Assembly (NCBI RefSeq): GCF_040530035.1
Contig: NZ_JBEWCD010000001.1
Span: 1,364,001 to 1,428,000 of the forward strand
Direction of reading: 5' to 3'
Length of the DNA: 64,000 nt
From: Roseibium sp. HPY-6
GTDB lineage: Bacteria > Pseudomonadota > Alphaproteobacteria > Rhizobiales > Stappiaceae
Below are positions 16,439-25,347 of this stretch, piece by piece (the first letter of the stretch is position 1; the number at the start of each line of letters is the position of its first letter). The notes below the pieces were generated by a model. That model searched no databases, was not told the origin of the DNA, and was given only the letters and a program-made list of their open reading frames with translations. A program made the translations under genes and the position numbers.

Positions 16439-16885
16439 GTGAACACTGCCCGCTTTGTCCGATTGATCCTGTCTGCGCTCGCCATTTGCACGTTTTTCAC
16501 CGTGCCATCCGGAGCGGAGGAAAATCGCGCTTATCTTTCGCTGAGCGGCAAGAACCGCCTGCCGGACTGCACTGCCAATTCGGTACAAAAGGCAGTGCGA
16601 AAATCAGTCGCCCGCGCATATGCTGACTATTACGGCGGCAGGAAGATCGTCGGAATTCAGGAGATCTCCGAACTGGCCTTTCACGTTAACGGGGTCAGCC
16701 CGCTTGCCCGCAGATACTGCACCGGCGAAGCGAGCATGTCCGATGGTTCCCAGCAGCACCTTCACTATCTGATTGAGGAAAATGCCGGCTTCGTCGGCAT
16801 CAGCTGGAATGTGGAGACATGTCTGTCACCGCTCGACAAGTGGCGCGTCTACGGGTCTCACTGCAGCACCGCGCGGCCGCACTAA
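16439..16885 (+). CDS. Small secreted four-cysteine protein upstream of RNase T2
   Basis: I place the start at GTG 16439, which has GGAG eight bases upstream and gives a clean signal peptide (VNTARFVRLILSALAICTFF, ending around SGAEE). The mature part is about 125 residues with four cysteines (LPDCTA, RRYCTG, VETCLSP, GSHCSTA), probably two disulfides. I do not recognise a family. It ends 13 bases before the RNase T2 gene in the same direction, so the two secreted proteins are made from one transcript. A partner, cofactor or inhibitor of the RNase is possible but unproven. Confidence 0.6.
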   Translation: MNTARFVRLILSALAICTFFTVPSGAEENRAYLSLSGKNRLPDCTANSVQKAVRKSVARAYADYYGGRKIVGIQEISELAFHVNGVSPLARRYCTGEASMSDGSQQHLHYLIEENAGFVGISWNVETCLSPLDKWRVYGSHCSTARPH

Positions 16886-16898
16886 CCGTTCCAGGCAG

Positions 16899-17549
16899 AT
16901 GGCGCTTCCAAAACGCATCTGGCCACTGGCTGCAGTCTTGCTGGGTTTTCTGGTTGCATTACCTGCTCTGGCCGATGAGCCGGGCGAGTTTGATTTCTAC
17001 GTTCTTTCGCTGTCCTGGTCGCCAACCTACTGCAAGCAGGAAGGCGACGGCGCGAACCCGCACCAATGTAATGTACGTGATCCGTTCAGGTTCGTCGTTC
17101 ACGGGTTGTGGCCGCAATATGAACGGGGCTACCCACAATCCTGCAGCGGCCCTCGCCGCATTGAAAAACGCATTGCAGTGGGCATGGAAGACATCATGCC
17201 GAGCCATGGACTGGTTTTTCATCAATGGCGCAAGCACGGAACCTGCTCGGGCTTGTCACCGGACGATTACTTTGCCTTGACCCGTCAGGCATATGAAAAA
17301 GTCACCATCCCAGGGGCATTCTCCAGATTGGACAAACGCGGCAAGGCGTCTCCGGAGACAGTGGAAAAGGCGTTTAGGCTGGCTAACCCGGGCTTGAACG
17401 ATGACGCAATGGCAGTCACCTGCTCAAACGGTGAGTTCGACGAAATTCGCATTTGCCTTACCAAGGATTTGCAGTTTCGAGCCTGCCGGAATGTGGACCG
17501 GTCCGGTTGCAGGGCCGGCAGTCTTGCGATTCCTGCGCCAACCCGCTGA
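16899..17549 (+). CDS. Secreted ribonuclease T2 (short form)
   Basis: This 216-residue protein has a signal peptide (cleavage after ALPALA) and both RNase T2 active-site segments: CAS-I in FVVHGLWPQY (about residue 66) and CAS-II in FHQWRKHGTCSGL (about residue 108). It should cleave single-stranded RNA to 2',3'-cyclic phosphates in the periplasm or outside the cell. Cysteines fit the conserved disulfides. It follows the four-cysteine secreted gene by 13 bases. A longer paralog lies at 61893. Confidence 0.92.
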   Translation: MALPKRIWPLAAVLLGFLVALPALADEPGEFDFYVLSLSWSPTYCKQEGDGANPHQCNVRDPFRFVVHGLWPQYERGYPQSCSGPRRIEKRIAVGMEDIMPSHGLVFHQWRKHGTCSGLSPDDYFALTRQAYEKVTIPGAFSRLDKRGKASPETVEKAFRLANPGLNDDAMAVTCSNGEFDEIRICLTKDLQFRACRNVDRSGCRAGSLAIPAPTR

Positions 17550-17605
17550 CTTTCGAAAAAATTCAACGACCCAAAAACGTCGTCTCTGTTTCAGGAGGAA
17601 TGACC

Positions 17606-18256
17606 ATGATGAAACTTCGCTCGTCGCCACCGTCGCCTTTCGGCCGCAAAATCAAAATCGCCATGGTGATGCTCGGCCTTAAGGACCGGATTGAAGTTGT
17701 GGACGCCAACACGGCCGACCCGGCCGACAGCCTGCGCGGACAAAACCCACTCGGGAAGATCCCGGCGCTGATCCTGGAAAATGGCGACGTCCTCTACGAC
17801 AGCGCTGTCATTCTTGAATACCTGGATCATCTGGCAGGTGGCAGCAAACTGTTTCCCGCGGGCGAAGCGAGGTTTGCGGTGTTACGCGACCAGGCGCTCG
17901 CTGACGGCATCATGGATGCAGCCCTTTTGCGCGTATATGAAAAGCGCTTCAAGCAGCCCCACTACAGGGACCCGGCGTGGGATGCCTATCAGGGTGAGAA
18001 AGTGGCCCGAGGTCTCGCTTACTTCGAGCAGCACATGCCAGCGACCCCGGGTTCAGCTGCCGATGTCGACGCGGCCTCGCTGACGCTCGCCTGTACACTC
18101 GGGTATCTCGACATGCGGTTCGGAGACGGCTGGCGCGCGAATTGCCCGAAGCTGGCGGCGTGGCTGCAGGCGTTCGAAGCTGCGGTCCCGGCCTTTGCCG
18201 ATACGAAACAACCGGCGGCGCCCGTTCCCGATGACGCTGCGGTTGACCTGAAATAG
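17606..18256 (+). CDS. Glutathione S-transferase family protein
   Basis: This 216-residue protein has an N-terminal thioredoxin-fold domain (MMKLRSSPPSPFGRKIKIAM, then NPLGKIPALILENGD, with the glutathione-contacting YDSAVILEYLD at about residue 67) and an all-helical C-terminal domain (LTLACTLGYLDMRFGDGWR). This is the general bacterial GST pattern; the electrophile is unknown. Among three close ATG codons the second (17606) has the best spacing to AGGAGG. It is convergent with the RND operon. Confidence 0.87.
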   Translation: MMKLRSSPPSPFGRKIKIAMVMLGLKDRIEVVDANTADPADSLRGQNPLGKIPALILENGDVLYDSAVILEYLDHLAGGSKLFPAGEARFAVLRDQALADGIMDAALLRVYEKRFKQPHYRDPAWDAYQGEKVARGLAYFEQHMPATPGSAADVDAASLTLACTLGYLDMRFGDGWRANCPKLAAWLQAFEAAVPAFADTKQPAAPVPDDAAVDLK

Positions 18257-18326
18257 GCGACCAACAGCATCGAAGACGTTTAGGCCGTGGCGGCACCTTC
18301 GAAAAGTGCCCGCCGGCAAGTGACCT

Positions 18327-21300
18327 TTACGTGTCCGGGGTCTGCGCGGAACCACCCGGCAAGGGCCGGCGTCCGCGCGCCCTCAACAGGCGGCGTCCGC
18401 TCAAGACCGACTGACCAAAATCCCGTTGTATCGCGAGCAAAGCCGGAACCAGCAATATGACCAGGAAAAGACCGACCCCCAATCCATAGGAAAGGGTGAT
18501 CACGGTCGGTTTCAGGAACTGTGCCTGACGGCTGGTTTCAAACAGCAGCGGCGCGAGCCCGAAAACAGTGGTTGCCGTTGTCAGGATCACCGCTCTCAAT
18601 CGATCACAAACACCGTTTATAAGAGCCTGCCGGAAGGGATGGTTGCGCGCATACTCATCGATCGTCGTCACCAGAACGATGCTGTCGTTGATGATGATCC
18701 CGGACATTCCGATGAAGCCGACGACAGAAAACATCGACAACGGTACGCCATGAATATAGTGCCCCCACAGCATCCCGATCGAACCGAAGGGAATGATGAT
18801 CATGATCATCAGCGGCCGGGTCCACGATTCAAAGATCCAGCAGAGCGTGAGATAAATCCCGGCAAGGCACAGCGCAAACCCTACCATCGCGTCGGAAAGG
18901 AAGGATTTCTCCTGCTCGGCCAATCCGCCCAGTTCGCTCTCCACGTCAAACTCCGCGGCGAGCTGAGGAAGCAATTCGTCTTGCAGGAGCATCATCACGC
19001 GTGCGGCAGCTTCCGGACTGTCTTCAGCGACGTCTCCGCTGACCTGCAACGTGCGCAAGCCGTCGCTGCGTCTGACGGATGCAAAACCGTAACTGCTGTC
19101 AATCTGAACGATCTCGCTGAGCGAAACATGAGTGCCGGTCTCTGTTCGAACACGCGTCGTGTAGAGGAACGAGGAATCCGTCTCTTCTTCCGGCATCAGC
19201 ACCTTCACTTTTGCCGTCCGCCGCCCGACCGGAAATTCGGCTACCTCGATCCCTTCTAGCCGGTTGCGCAGGATCCGCGCTATGTCATCGGTGGTGAAGC
19301 CAAGCGCCTCGCCCTGCGGCGTCAGGGTGAGGCTGAGTTCCGGCTTGTCGTAGGCGAGCGTGTCTTCCAGCGCGCTGACGCCCTCCAGAGGCGCAAGCGA
19401 CTGCTTCAGGCTTTCGGCAGCCGCTTTGAGGTTTTCTGTCGAAGTTCCGTAGAGCCTCACGTCGATCGCATCGCCGCCCGGTCCTGACCGCTCTCCACGC
19501 AGAGCCAAGGTCTCCAGAAGCGGTGGCCGGTTGATTTCCTTTCGCCACTCGCCGATGAACTGGAAAGCGGAATAAGGTCTGAGATCCGGATCGATCAGTT
19601 CAATGGAAATGCCGCCCAGTTGATCAACGTCCTTGCTGTCTGCGCCGCTGAGGCCCCTTCCGGCCGTCCCTCCAACCGTTGACAGCGCGAACTGGACCGG
19701 CTCATCCCCGTATTGCTCACCGTAGCGCGCATTGACGACGTCGAGAGCCCGCTCCATCTCGGCGATCATGGCCTTGGTATCGTCGCGCTCTGCGCCGGGC
19801 ATCATGGCGATGCTGGCGGAGACGACCGAGCGCTCAGGCGCATTGAAAAAACGCCAGCGTACGCTGCCGTCAACGAACAGCGTCACTGACAACAAAAGCA
19901 CCATCACACCGAAACCGACAGCTGGGTAGCGGACCGTAATGATCCAGTTGATAAACCGACGGAACAGTGTTTCCCTGAACCAGACAAAGCCCCTGTTGAA
20001 GACCCTGTTGGGCATGTCATACCAGCGCGGTTTCTTGCTGGCAGACAGGGCGTGGTTCATGTGCGCTGGCAGGATCAGGAAGGATTCCACAAGGCTTGCG
20101 ATAAGAACGACCGCGACGGTGAAGGGAATATCGGCAATCAGCGTGCCGAACCGCCCTCCAATGGCAATAAGTCCGATGAAAGCGATCAGGGTCGTGATCG
20201 ACGCACTGAAGACAGGCGCCGTCATTCTTCGCGCGGCAAGGCTTGCCGCTTCCGGTGGAGGATAGCCGCGCCGGTGAAGGAAATCGGCATGTTCGCCGAC
20301 CACAATGGCGTCGTCGACGACAATCCCGAGACAAATAATCAGTGCAAACACCGACACCATGTTGAGCGTCAGCCCGAAGGCATACATGAGACCGATCGTG
20401 GCCATCATGGCAACGGGAATGCCCGCGGCAACCCAGAAAGCCGTGCGTGCGGACAAGAACAGGAACAGGAATGCAAGCACCAGGCTCAGACCGAAAAGCC
20501 CGTTCTCGATCAGGATATTCATCCGGTCGATGATGTTCTGAGACCGCGTGCGGGTCAGTTGCACAACAACACCGTCGGGCAGTGTCTTCTGAAACTCCGC
20601 TGTTATGCGCTCAACGTCTCTTTGTATGGAAATGGTGTCACCCTGCGCGCTGCGGTCAACACGCAGAACGACGGCAGGCATGCCCTTGTGGTAATAGGCC
20701 CTGCCGCTCTCCACGCCTTCCGTGACGATGTCGGCAACGGAACGCAATTGAAGCTTCTCGCCCTGGCTCGGCGCTTTCAGGACGATTTCGCCAAGCTCCT
20801 GTTCGGATCTCCTGGTCTGACCGGTGCGGAGCCGCGCGCCGCTGCCACTGACATCGCCGGCGGGGGTCGTTTCCATCTCGGCGGAAACCACATCGGCAAT
20901 CTCGCTCAGCGTCAGATCATGGCGCACGAGCATGCTCTCGCCGACATTGATCCGGATGATCGGGTTGGCAAGGCCCTGTATCGAAACTCGCGTTACGCCA
21001 TCGCGAAACAGAACTGTCTGCAGGTCTTCGGCAAACCTTGCCAGCTGATCGATATCGACCGGACCATAAATGACGACGTCCGTAACCCGGTCCCGGTAAA
21101 CGCCCCGGCTGACGACAGGCTCCTCAATGCCATCCGGCAGGCTCGAGCGTGCCTGATCAACGGCGGCCTTCACCTCGTCGGTGGCCTGGCCCATGTCCCA
21201 GCCGTCTTCGAATTCCAGATTGATCGACGCGTTGCCTTCGCGAGAGACCGACGTCGCCTCATCGACACCGTTGATCGCCAACAGCTGTGGCCCAAGAATT

Positions 21301-21521
21301 TCAACGACGGATCGGTCGAGGTCATCGGGGCCCGCTCCGGGCCACGACACATCTACATCCACCTCTTCGCGGACAAAGTCGGGAAAAAACTGGGTCCGGA
21401 TCTGCGTGCTTGCCGCAATCCCCGCCAGCAACATCAGGGCAAGAAGCAGGTTGGCCGCCGTCCGGTGCCGCACCATGTAGTCCAGGAAAGAGGCAAACTT
21501 GGGTCCGCCGGGAGAGCGCAT
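18327..21521 (-). CDS. RND efflux transporter permease subunit (HAE type)
   Basis: This 1064-residue inner-membrane pump has the AcrB-like plan of two repeats of six membrane helices with large periplasmic loops. The proton-relay Asp pair is visible in helix 4 (FALIICLGIVVDDAIVVGEH), and GFIGMSGIIINDSIVLV is the matching helix 10 region. The RND repeat GIPVAMMATIGLMYAFGLTLN is also clear. The second-repeat lysine region is less typical, as in drug-exporting HAE pumps of this length. I choose ATG 21521 over the upstream TTG because GGAG lies seven bases before it. The gene follows the adaptor gene by 32 bases. No outer-membrane channel gene is nearby, so it probably uses a TolC-type channel encoded elsewhere. 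Confidence 0.92.
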   Translation of the reverse strand: MRSPGGPKFASFLDYMVRHRTAANLLLALMLLAGIAASTQIRTQFFPDFVREEVDVDVSWPGAGPDDLDRSVVEILGPQLLAINGVDEATSVSREGNASINLEFEDGWDMGQATDEVKAAVDQARSSLPDGIEEPVVSRGVYRDRVTDVVIYGPVDIDQLARFAEDLQTVLFRDGVTRVSIQGLANPIIRINVGESMLVRHDLTLSEIADVVSAEMETTPAGDVSGSGARLRTGQTRRSEQELGEIVLKAPSQGEKLQLRSVADIVTEGVESGRAYYHKGMPAVVLRVDRSAQGDTISIQRDVERITAEFQKTLPDGVVVQLTRTRSQNIIDRMNILIENGLFGLSLVLAFLFLFLSARTAFWVAAGIPVAMMATIGLMYAFGLTLNMVSVFALIICLGIVVDDAIVVGEHADFLHRRGYPPPEAASLAARRMTAPVFSASITTLIAFIGLIAIGGRFGTLIADIPFTVAVVLIASLVESFLILPAHMNHALSASKKPRWYDMPNRVFNRGFVWFRETLFRRFINWIITVRYPAVGFGVMVLLLSVTLFVDGSVRWRFFNAPERSVVSASIAMMPGAERDDTKAMIAEMERALDVVNARYGEQYGDEPVQFALSTVGGTAGRGLSGADSKDVDQLGGISIELIDPDLRPYSAFQFIGEWRKEINRPPLLETLALRGERSGPGGDAIDVRLYGTSTENLKAAAESLKQSLAPLEGVSALEDTLAYDKPELSLTLTPQGEALGFTTDDIARILRNRLEGIEVAEFPVGRRTAKVKVLMPEEETDSSFLYTTRVRTETGTHVSLSEIVQIDSSYGFASVRRSDGLRTLQVSGDVAEDSPEAAARVMMLLQDELLPQLAAEFDVESELGGLAEQEKSFLSDAMVGFALCLAGIYLTLCWIFESWTRPLMIMIIIPFGSIGMLWGHYIHGVPLSMFSVVGFIGMSGIIINDSIVLVTTIDEYARNHPFRQALINGVCDRLRAVILTTATTVFGLAPLLFETSRQAQFLKPTVITLSYGLGVGLFLVILLVPALLAIQRDFGQSVLSGRRLLRARGRRPLPGGSAQTPDT

Positions 21522-21553
21522 TCCTTCACTCCAGTTGCCAGGCAACGCGTCGG

Positions 21554-23056
21554 TTAGCCCTTGCGGCCTTGCCGCTGTTCGAGCCTTTCAATGAGTTCCT
21601 TTGGCACCATCGGCTCGTTCAAGAGCGCAAGAAGGCGGGCTTTCCGGTTCTCAGGCATGTTGGAACTGTTCAGCTGTTCGATTAGCGCCGCGCGTCGCTC
21701 AGGCTCAAGGGCAACAAGGTCGCTCGCAGGTCCTGCGACGGCGTCTGGCGCCCGCGCGGTTTGTGGCGCGGCGTTCTCATCACCGGCGTCGTCAGTACGG
21801 CGCGGCGTGATCTTCAATCCCTTGCCCAGCTGCGGCAGTCGCTCCCTGATGTAATCGGTGCCAAAAGGAACATCGGCAAGCACAACATCATTGCCCACGC
21901 GCCTGAGGACACGTGCCGTGATTTCATCGATGCGATCGCCTTCGGCAACGATCAGAAGCCGCCCGTTTTCCGTGACGGCGGCTGCCGGAACAACCGCGAT
22001 TTCGGATAATTCCGGTTCCTCAACATCGACCCTGACGAAATCGCCGGGCCTCAATACCGTTCCGGTCTCGATGTCGAGCGTCGCAAACAGCGTTCTGCCG
22101 GCTTCTCCTTCACCTACGATCGCCGCAGCCCGGTCGACGCGCCCCGGAACTTCCACGGAGCGTCCGCCGAGTTGAAGGGTGACGGAAACGGGTGCCTTGA
22201 TAAGCTTGCCGCTCGTGTCCAACAGTCTTGAAAACTCGGCCGTAGAGAGTGCAAACCTCACCTCCAACGCCGACGGATCGATAAGAAGCGCCAGTGTTTC
22301 CGAAGGGCTGACGCGGCGCCCGAGGGTCGCGTCGACTTCTGCCAGATACCCATAAAAGGGTGCGGTGAGCGTTGTCTCGTCAAGAACGCGTTCCGCATCT
22401 TCAAGCGCGAGCTGGGCCCGCTGTACGCTAAGATCCATGCGTTCAATGCGTTTGCGCGCAGTGATTACGGATTGCAGTCGGTTGTTCAACGCCTGTTCGA
22501 GGGAGGCAACCGCCAACTCTTCGCCCTCGACCTGCACTGCCGTCGAATAGCCCTTGTCTTTCAGTTGCAGCTGACGCTCAAGCGCCTGACGGCGCAAGCT
22601 CAACTGGCGCCGAGCGGCCACCAGTTCCTGTTCTGCAACAATGACGGCCTCTTCCGCCTCGGTTTTCTGGGCTTCCGCATCCGCGAGCGCCGCCTCGGCG
22701 TCCAGATACTGGAATTCGGCATTCGCCGGATCGATCCTTAAGAGAAGCTCACCTTCGGCAACGGCCGCGCCGTCCCGAAACTTGCTTGCAACATCGACGA
22801 GCCGGCCTTCCGAACTTGCCCTCAGCTGCAACGTGCGCCAGCTTTCGATCTGCCCATAAGCCGTTGTCACAGGGGCAACCGATTGCGGTGTCAGCTCGGC
22901 AACGTTGACCGTATAGCTGCGTTCACGCGCAGGCCGCTGGCGTGCGGTTTCTTCGACTGACATCGCGCCGTAGAACCTGTAGGCGCCAAAACCGGCGAAA
23001 CCGATCATGATTGCCATTAATGCCAGACCGACCAGTCCGCGCATCAAAAACCGCAT
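21554..23056 (-). CDS. RND efflux periplasmic adaptor subunit
   Basis: This 500-residue membrane-fusion protein has an N-terminal membrane anchor (MRFLMRGLVGLALMAIMIGF), a barrel-sandwich segment (LQLRASSEGRLVDVASKFRD), a long coiled-coil hairpin (about residues 120-225), the returning half LTAPFYGYLAEVDATLGRRV and a beta-barrel domain. It links the pump to an outer-membrane channel. A C-terminal extension (about residues 410-500) rich in Ala/Glu with a repeated ERR/RLALLNEPM pattern is longer than in AcrA and could be an extra periplasmic or regulatory part. It is the first gene of the efflux operon. Confidence 0.9.
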   Translation of the reverse strand: MRFLMRGLVGLALMAIMIGFAGFGAYRFYGAMSVEETARQRPARERSYTVNVAELTPQSVAPVTTAYGQIESWRTLQLRASSEGRLVDVASKFRDGAAVAEGELLLRIDPANAEFQYLDAEAALADAEAQKTEAEEAVIVAEQELVAARRQLSLRRQALERQLQLKDKGYSTAVQVEGEELAVASLEQALNNRLQSVITARKRIERMDLSVQRAQLALEDAERVLDETTLTAPFYGYLAEVDATLGRRVSPSETLALLIDPSALEVRFALSTAEFSRLLDTSGKLIKAPVSVTLQLGGRSVEVPGRVDRAAAIVGEGEAGRTLFATLDIETGTVLRPGDFVRVDVEEPELSEIAVVPAAAVTENGRLLIVAEGDRIDEITARVLRRVGNDVVLADVPFGTDYIRERLPQLGKGLKITPRRTDDAGDENAAPQTARAPDAVAGPASDLVALEPERRAALIEQLNSSNMPENRKARLLALLNEPMVPKELIERLEQRQGRKG

Positions 23057-23184
23057 TCACCTCTCCAATCACTTTGCAGCGCAAGCATGCCAAAGCGCCA
23101 TGATTTGACATCGCATGTAGCGCTAACATCATGTTTTACCATGGATGTGCGGTAATTTTCACAAAAGCTTGTATCCACTTGTAA

Positions 23185-23216
23185 CAAAAAACCGGCCCCT
23201 CTCGGGACCGGTCTTT
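23185..23216 (-). terminator. Terminator of the outer-membrane barrel gene
   Basis: ACCGG/CCGGT with an inner CCC/GGG stem is followed on the minus strand by TTTTTT. It lies just after the barrel gene (ends 23238) and separates it from the RND adaptor start at 23056. Confidence 0.8.
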
Positions 23217-23237
23217 TGAAATCAGCCTTGCGAAACG

Positions 23238-23906
23238 TCAGAACTTGTAGCCGACGCCAAAGCGGACCAGCTGGTTGCTGAAATCGGACGTCACACCGGT
23301 TCCATTCAGATTGAAGTCCTGGTCTCCGAAATCCTGATAGGCATAGTCGAGACGCGCGGTGACATTGTTGGTGACAAGTGCCTCACCACCGACGCCGAGC
23401 GTCCAGCCGACCGCAGTTTTGCTGTCGGAGTCGCCGTTACCGGAAACTTCAAGGTCTGCCAAAGCAAGACCACCGGCGCCATAGACGAGATACCGGTCGA
23501 AGCTGTAACCGATCCGCGCACGGATGTTGGAGTTCCAGTCTGACTTGGACGTGATTGTCTGCCCGCCGGCCGACTTGGTGTCTTCCAGATCGGACAGTGT
23601 GAAGTCCGCCTCCGCACCGAGTACAACATTCGGGGTCACCTGAAAGTTGTAACCGGTATAAAGACCACCTGCGACACCGTTGGTGTCCGTGTCAATGTCG
23701 GTGCCTCCGACGCGATTGTCAAAGTTCCCGAATGCCCAGCCAAGGTTGCCACCAACGTAAAGCCCGGTCCAGTCGATGGTCTGCTGCTGAGCCGGAACGG
23801 CCTCAAAAGCCGGCGCGGGCGACTGGGGCAAATCCGCAGCCAGTACCGGTGCGGCACCCGCTGTTGCGACAGTCACTGCAAGGCCTGCAAGCACAAGACG
23901 TTTCAT
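23238..23906 (-). CDS. Outer-membrane beta-barrel protein, Omp25/31-like
   Basis: This 222-residue protein has a signal peptide (cleavage after VLAAD), a WTGLYVGGNLGWAFGNF opening, alternating strand pattern, RIGYSFDRYLVYGAGGLAL in the middle, and a terminal aromatic (YKF) needed for barrel insertion. This is the small eight-stranded OmpA-like barrel common in Brucella, Bartonella and other Hyphomicrobiales (Omp25/Omp31). The role is structural or permeability-related. A GGAG ribosome site precedes the ATG. Confidence 0.88.
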   Translation of the reverse strand: MKRLVLAGLAVTVATAGAAPVLAADLPQSPAPAFEAVPAQQQTIDWTGLYVGGNLGWAFGNFDNRVGGTDIDTDTNGVAGGLYTGYNFQVTPNVVLGAEADFTLSDLEDTKSAGGQTITSKSDWNSNIRARIGYSFDRYLVYGAGGLALADLEVSGNGDSDSKTAVGWTLGVGGEALVTNNVTARLDYAYQDFGDQDFNLNGTGVTSDFSNQLVRFGVGYKF

Positions 23907-24253
23907 GAATGATACTCCAGATCCACATTATTCATACTGAGCTGGCCAAGGTGTTTGGTCAGCCAGGACCGACTGTTAGGTCGCGTCCTCACTCCCCCGA
24001 AGACGACATATGGGGAGCGTTTGTGGCGGATCAGGCGTCAGATTTGGGAGTTTTGGTGACAAAACGGGGCAACAATCTGTCAAGGTGAACCTGCCGTTAA
24101 GGGAATCGCATTTTGCAATAACCTTCGAACAAAGATGCTTGTCCCCGGGTTTCCCCGTACCAATCTATTGCGTATAAGGCGCCCAACTGATTTGCGTGCT
24201 CCCCCCGAACTCTGTGCGTGCAAACCGCAAAAAACCCGAACCGGAACTCTTAG
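23907..24253. other. Divergent intergenic region, nothing identified
   Basis: These 347 bases separate the divergent barrel gene and the CaCA antiporter. They must carry both promoters, but I see no convincing hexamer pair, operator, hairpin or small gene. Confidence 0.5.
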
Positions 24254-25267
24254 ATGCTGTTTGACTATATTAGCCTCGCAGGCGGATTGGTTGTGCTGAT
24301 TATTGCCGGCGATGTCTTGGTCAGGGGCTCTGTTGGGGTTGCGCAGCGGCTTGGCATTCCAAATCTGGTGATCGGTCTGACGATCGTGGCGTTCGGCACA
24401 TCCGCACCGGAACTCGTCATTTCCCTCAAGGCCGCCCTGGAAGATGCAGGCGGAATTGCCATCGGCAACGTCATCGGTTCGAACATTGCCAACGTCCTTC
24501 TGGTCCTCGGCATGCCGGCGCTGATAGCCGCAACCCCTTGTGGGGAAGATGGCGCAACACGCAATGCCATGTTTATGGTTGCCGTCACGCTTGTGTTCAT
24601 CGGTCTTTGCTTCTTTACACCAATCGGCCTCTACGCCGGTCTGGTGCTTCTGGTCCTTCTTGCCCTCTTTCTCGGCGCGTCGACGATCACCGCGCGCCGC
24701 CATCGCAAAGAACAAAAGGCAATCACTGCATCGGCTGCGGGCGCGGCGGTCGCTGACGCGGAAATCGACACGGACGACACGTTGGATGATGTCGAAGATG
24801 TTCCCGATTCCGTCTGGATTGCCCTCGTCTATATCGCGCTCGGTCTGGTCGGACTTCCCCTCGGCGCGCATTTCACCATTTCAGGTGCGACCGACATCGC
24901 CTCCCATTGGGGTGTGAGCGAAGCCGTGATCGGCCTCACGGTCATTGCCCTCGGCACCTCTCTCCCGGAATTGGCCACAACAGTCATGGCCGCGGTCCGC
25001 CAGCACGGTGCGGTCGCCATCGGAAACGTCATCGGTTCAAATATTTTCAACCTGCTCGCGATCATTGGCATCACGGCGGTCGTCGTGCCGATCGATGTTC
25101 CGCCGGAAGTGCTGAAACTCGATATCTGGGTGATGCTGGCCTGTGCGATCCTGCTGACCATCCTTGCGGCTTGCCGGATCTGCCTCGGCAAGATCTCGGG
25201 ACTGGCGATGACGGCAGCCTATTTTCTCTACATAACAACGGTCTATCTGCTCGGGAATGTCAGCTGA
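24254..25267 (+). CDS. Calcium/sodium antiporter, CaCA family (YrbG-like)
   Basis: This 337-residue membrane protein has ten to eleven helices in two inverted repeats, each with the family alpha-motif: AFGTSAPELVISL with GNVIGSNIANVLLVLG (first half), and ALGTSLPELATT with GNVIGSNIFNLLAIIG (second half). The acidic residues in the two SAPE/SLPE boxes form the cation site. A cytosolic loop (about residues 150-180) is very acidic (AEIDTDDTLDDVEDVPD) and may be regulatory. It exchanges Ca2+ or another divalent cation for Na+ or H+. It is divergent from the barrel gene and lies upstream of uvrC. Confidence 0.9.
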   Translation: MLFDYISLAGGLVVLIIAGDVLVRGSVGVAQRLGIPNLVIGLTIVAFGTSAPELVISLKAALEDAGGIAIGNVIGSNIANVLLVLGMPALIAATPCGEDGATRNAMFMVAVTLVFIGLCFFTPIGLYAGLVLLVLLALFLGASTITARRHRKEQKAITASAAGAAVADAEIDTDDTLDDVEDVPDSVWIALVYIALGLVGLPLGAHFTISGATDIASHWGVSEAVIGLTVIALGTSLPELATTVMAAVRQHGAVAIGNVIGSNIFNLLAIIGITAVVVPIDVPPEVLKLDIWVMLACAILLTILAACRICLGKISGLAMTAAYFLYITTVYLLGNVS

Positions 25268-25347
25268 TCGCTCCCGGTGAAACGGCGTGACAGAAGCTCT
25301 CTCGAGAGCCCCTTCCCCAAACAGGTGATTGCGCTTAAATACCTGTC

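Noticed and set aside
20052..21557. A 501-codon plus-strand frame opposite the RND pump
   Set aside because: It is antisense to a complete pump gene with clear motifs, and its translation has no family signature, membrane pattern or ribosome site.
23099..23133. CATGAT/ATCATG dyad upstream of the RND operon as a repressor site
   Set aside because: Arms are only six bases with a 23-base gap, and no local TetR-type gene faces the operon. It may be chance.
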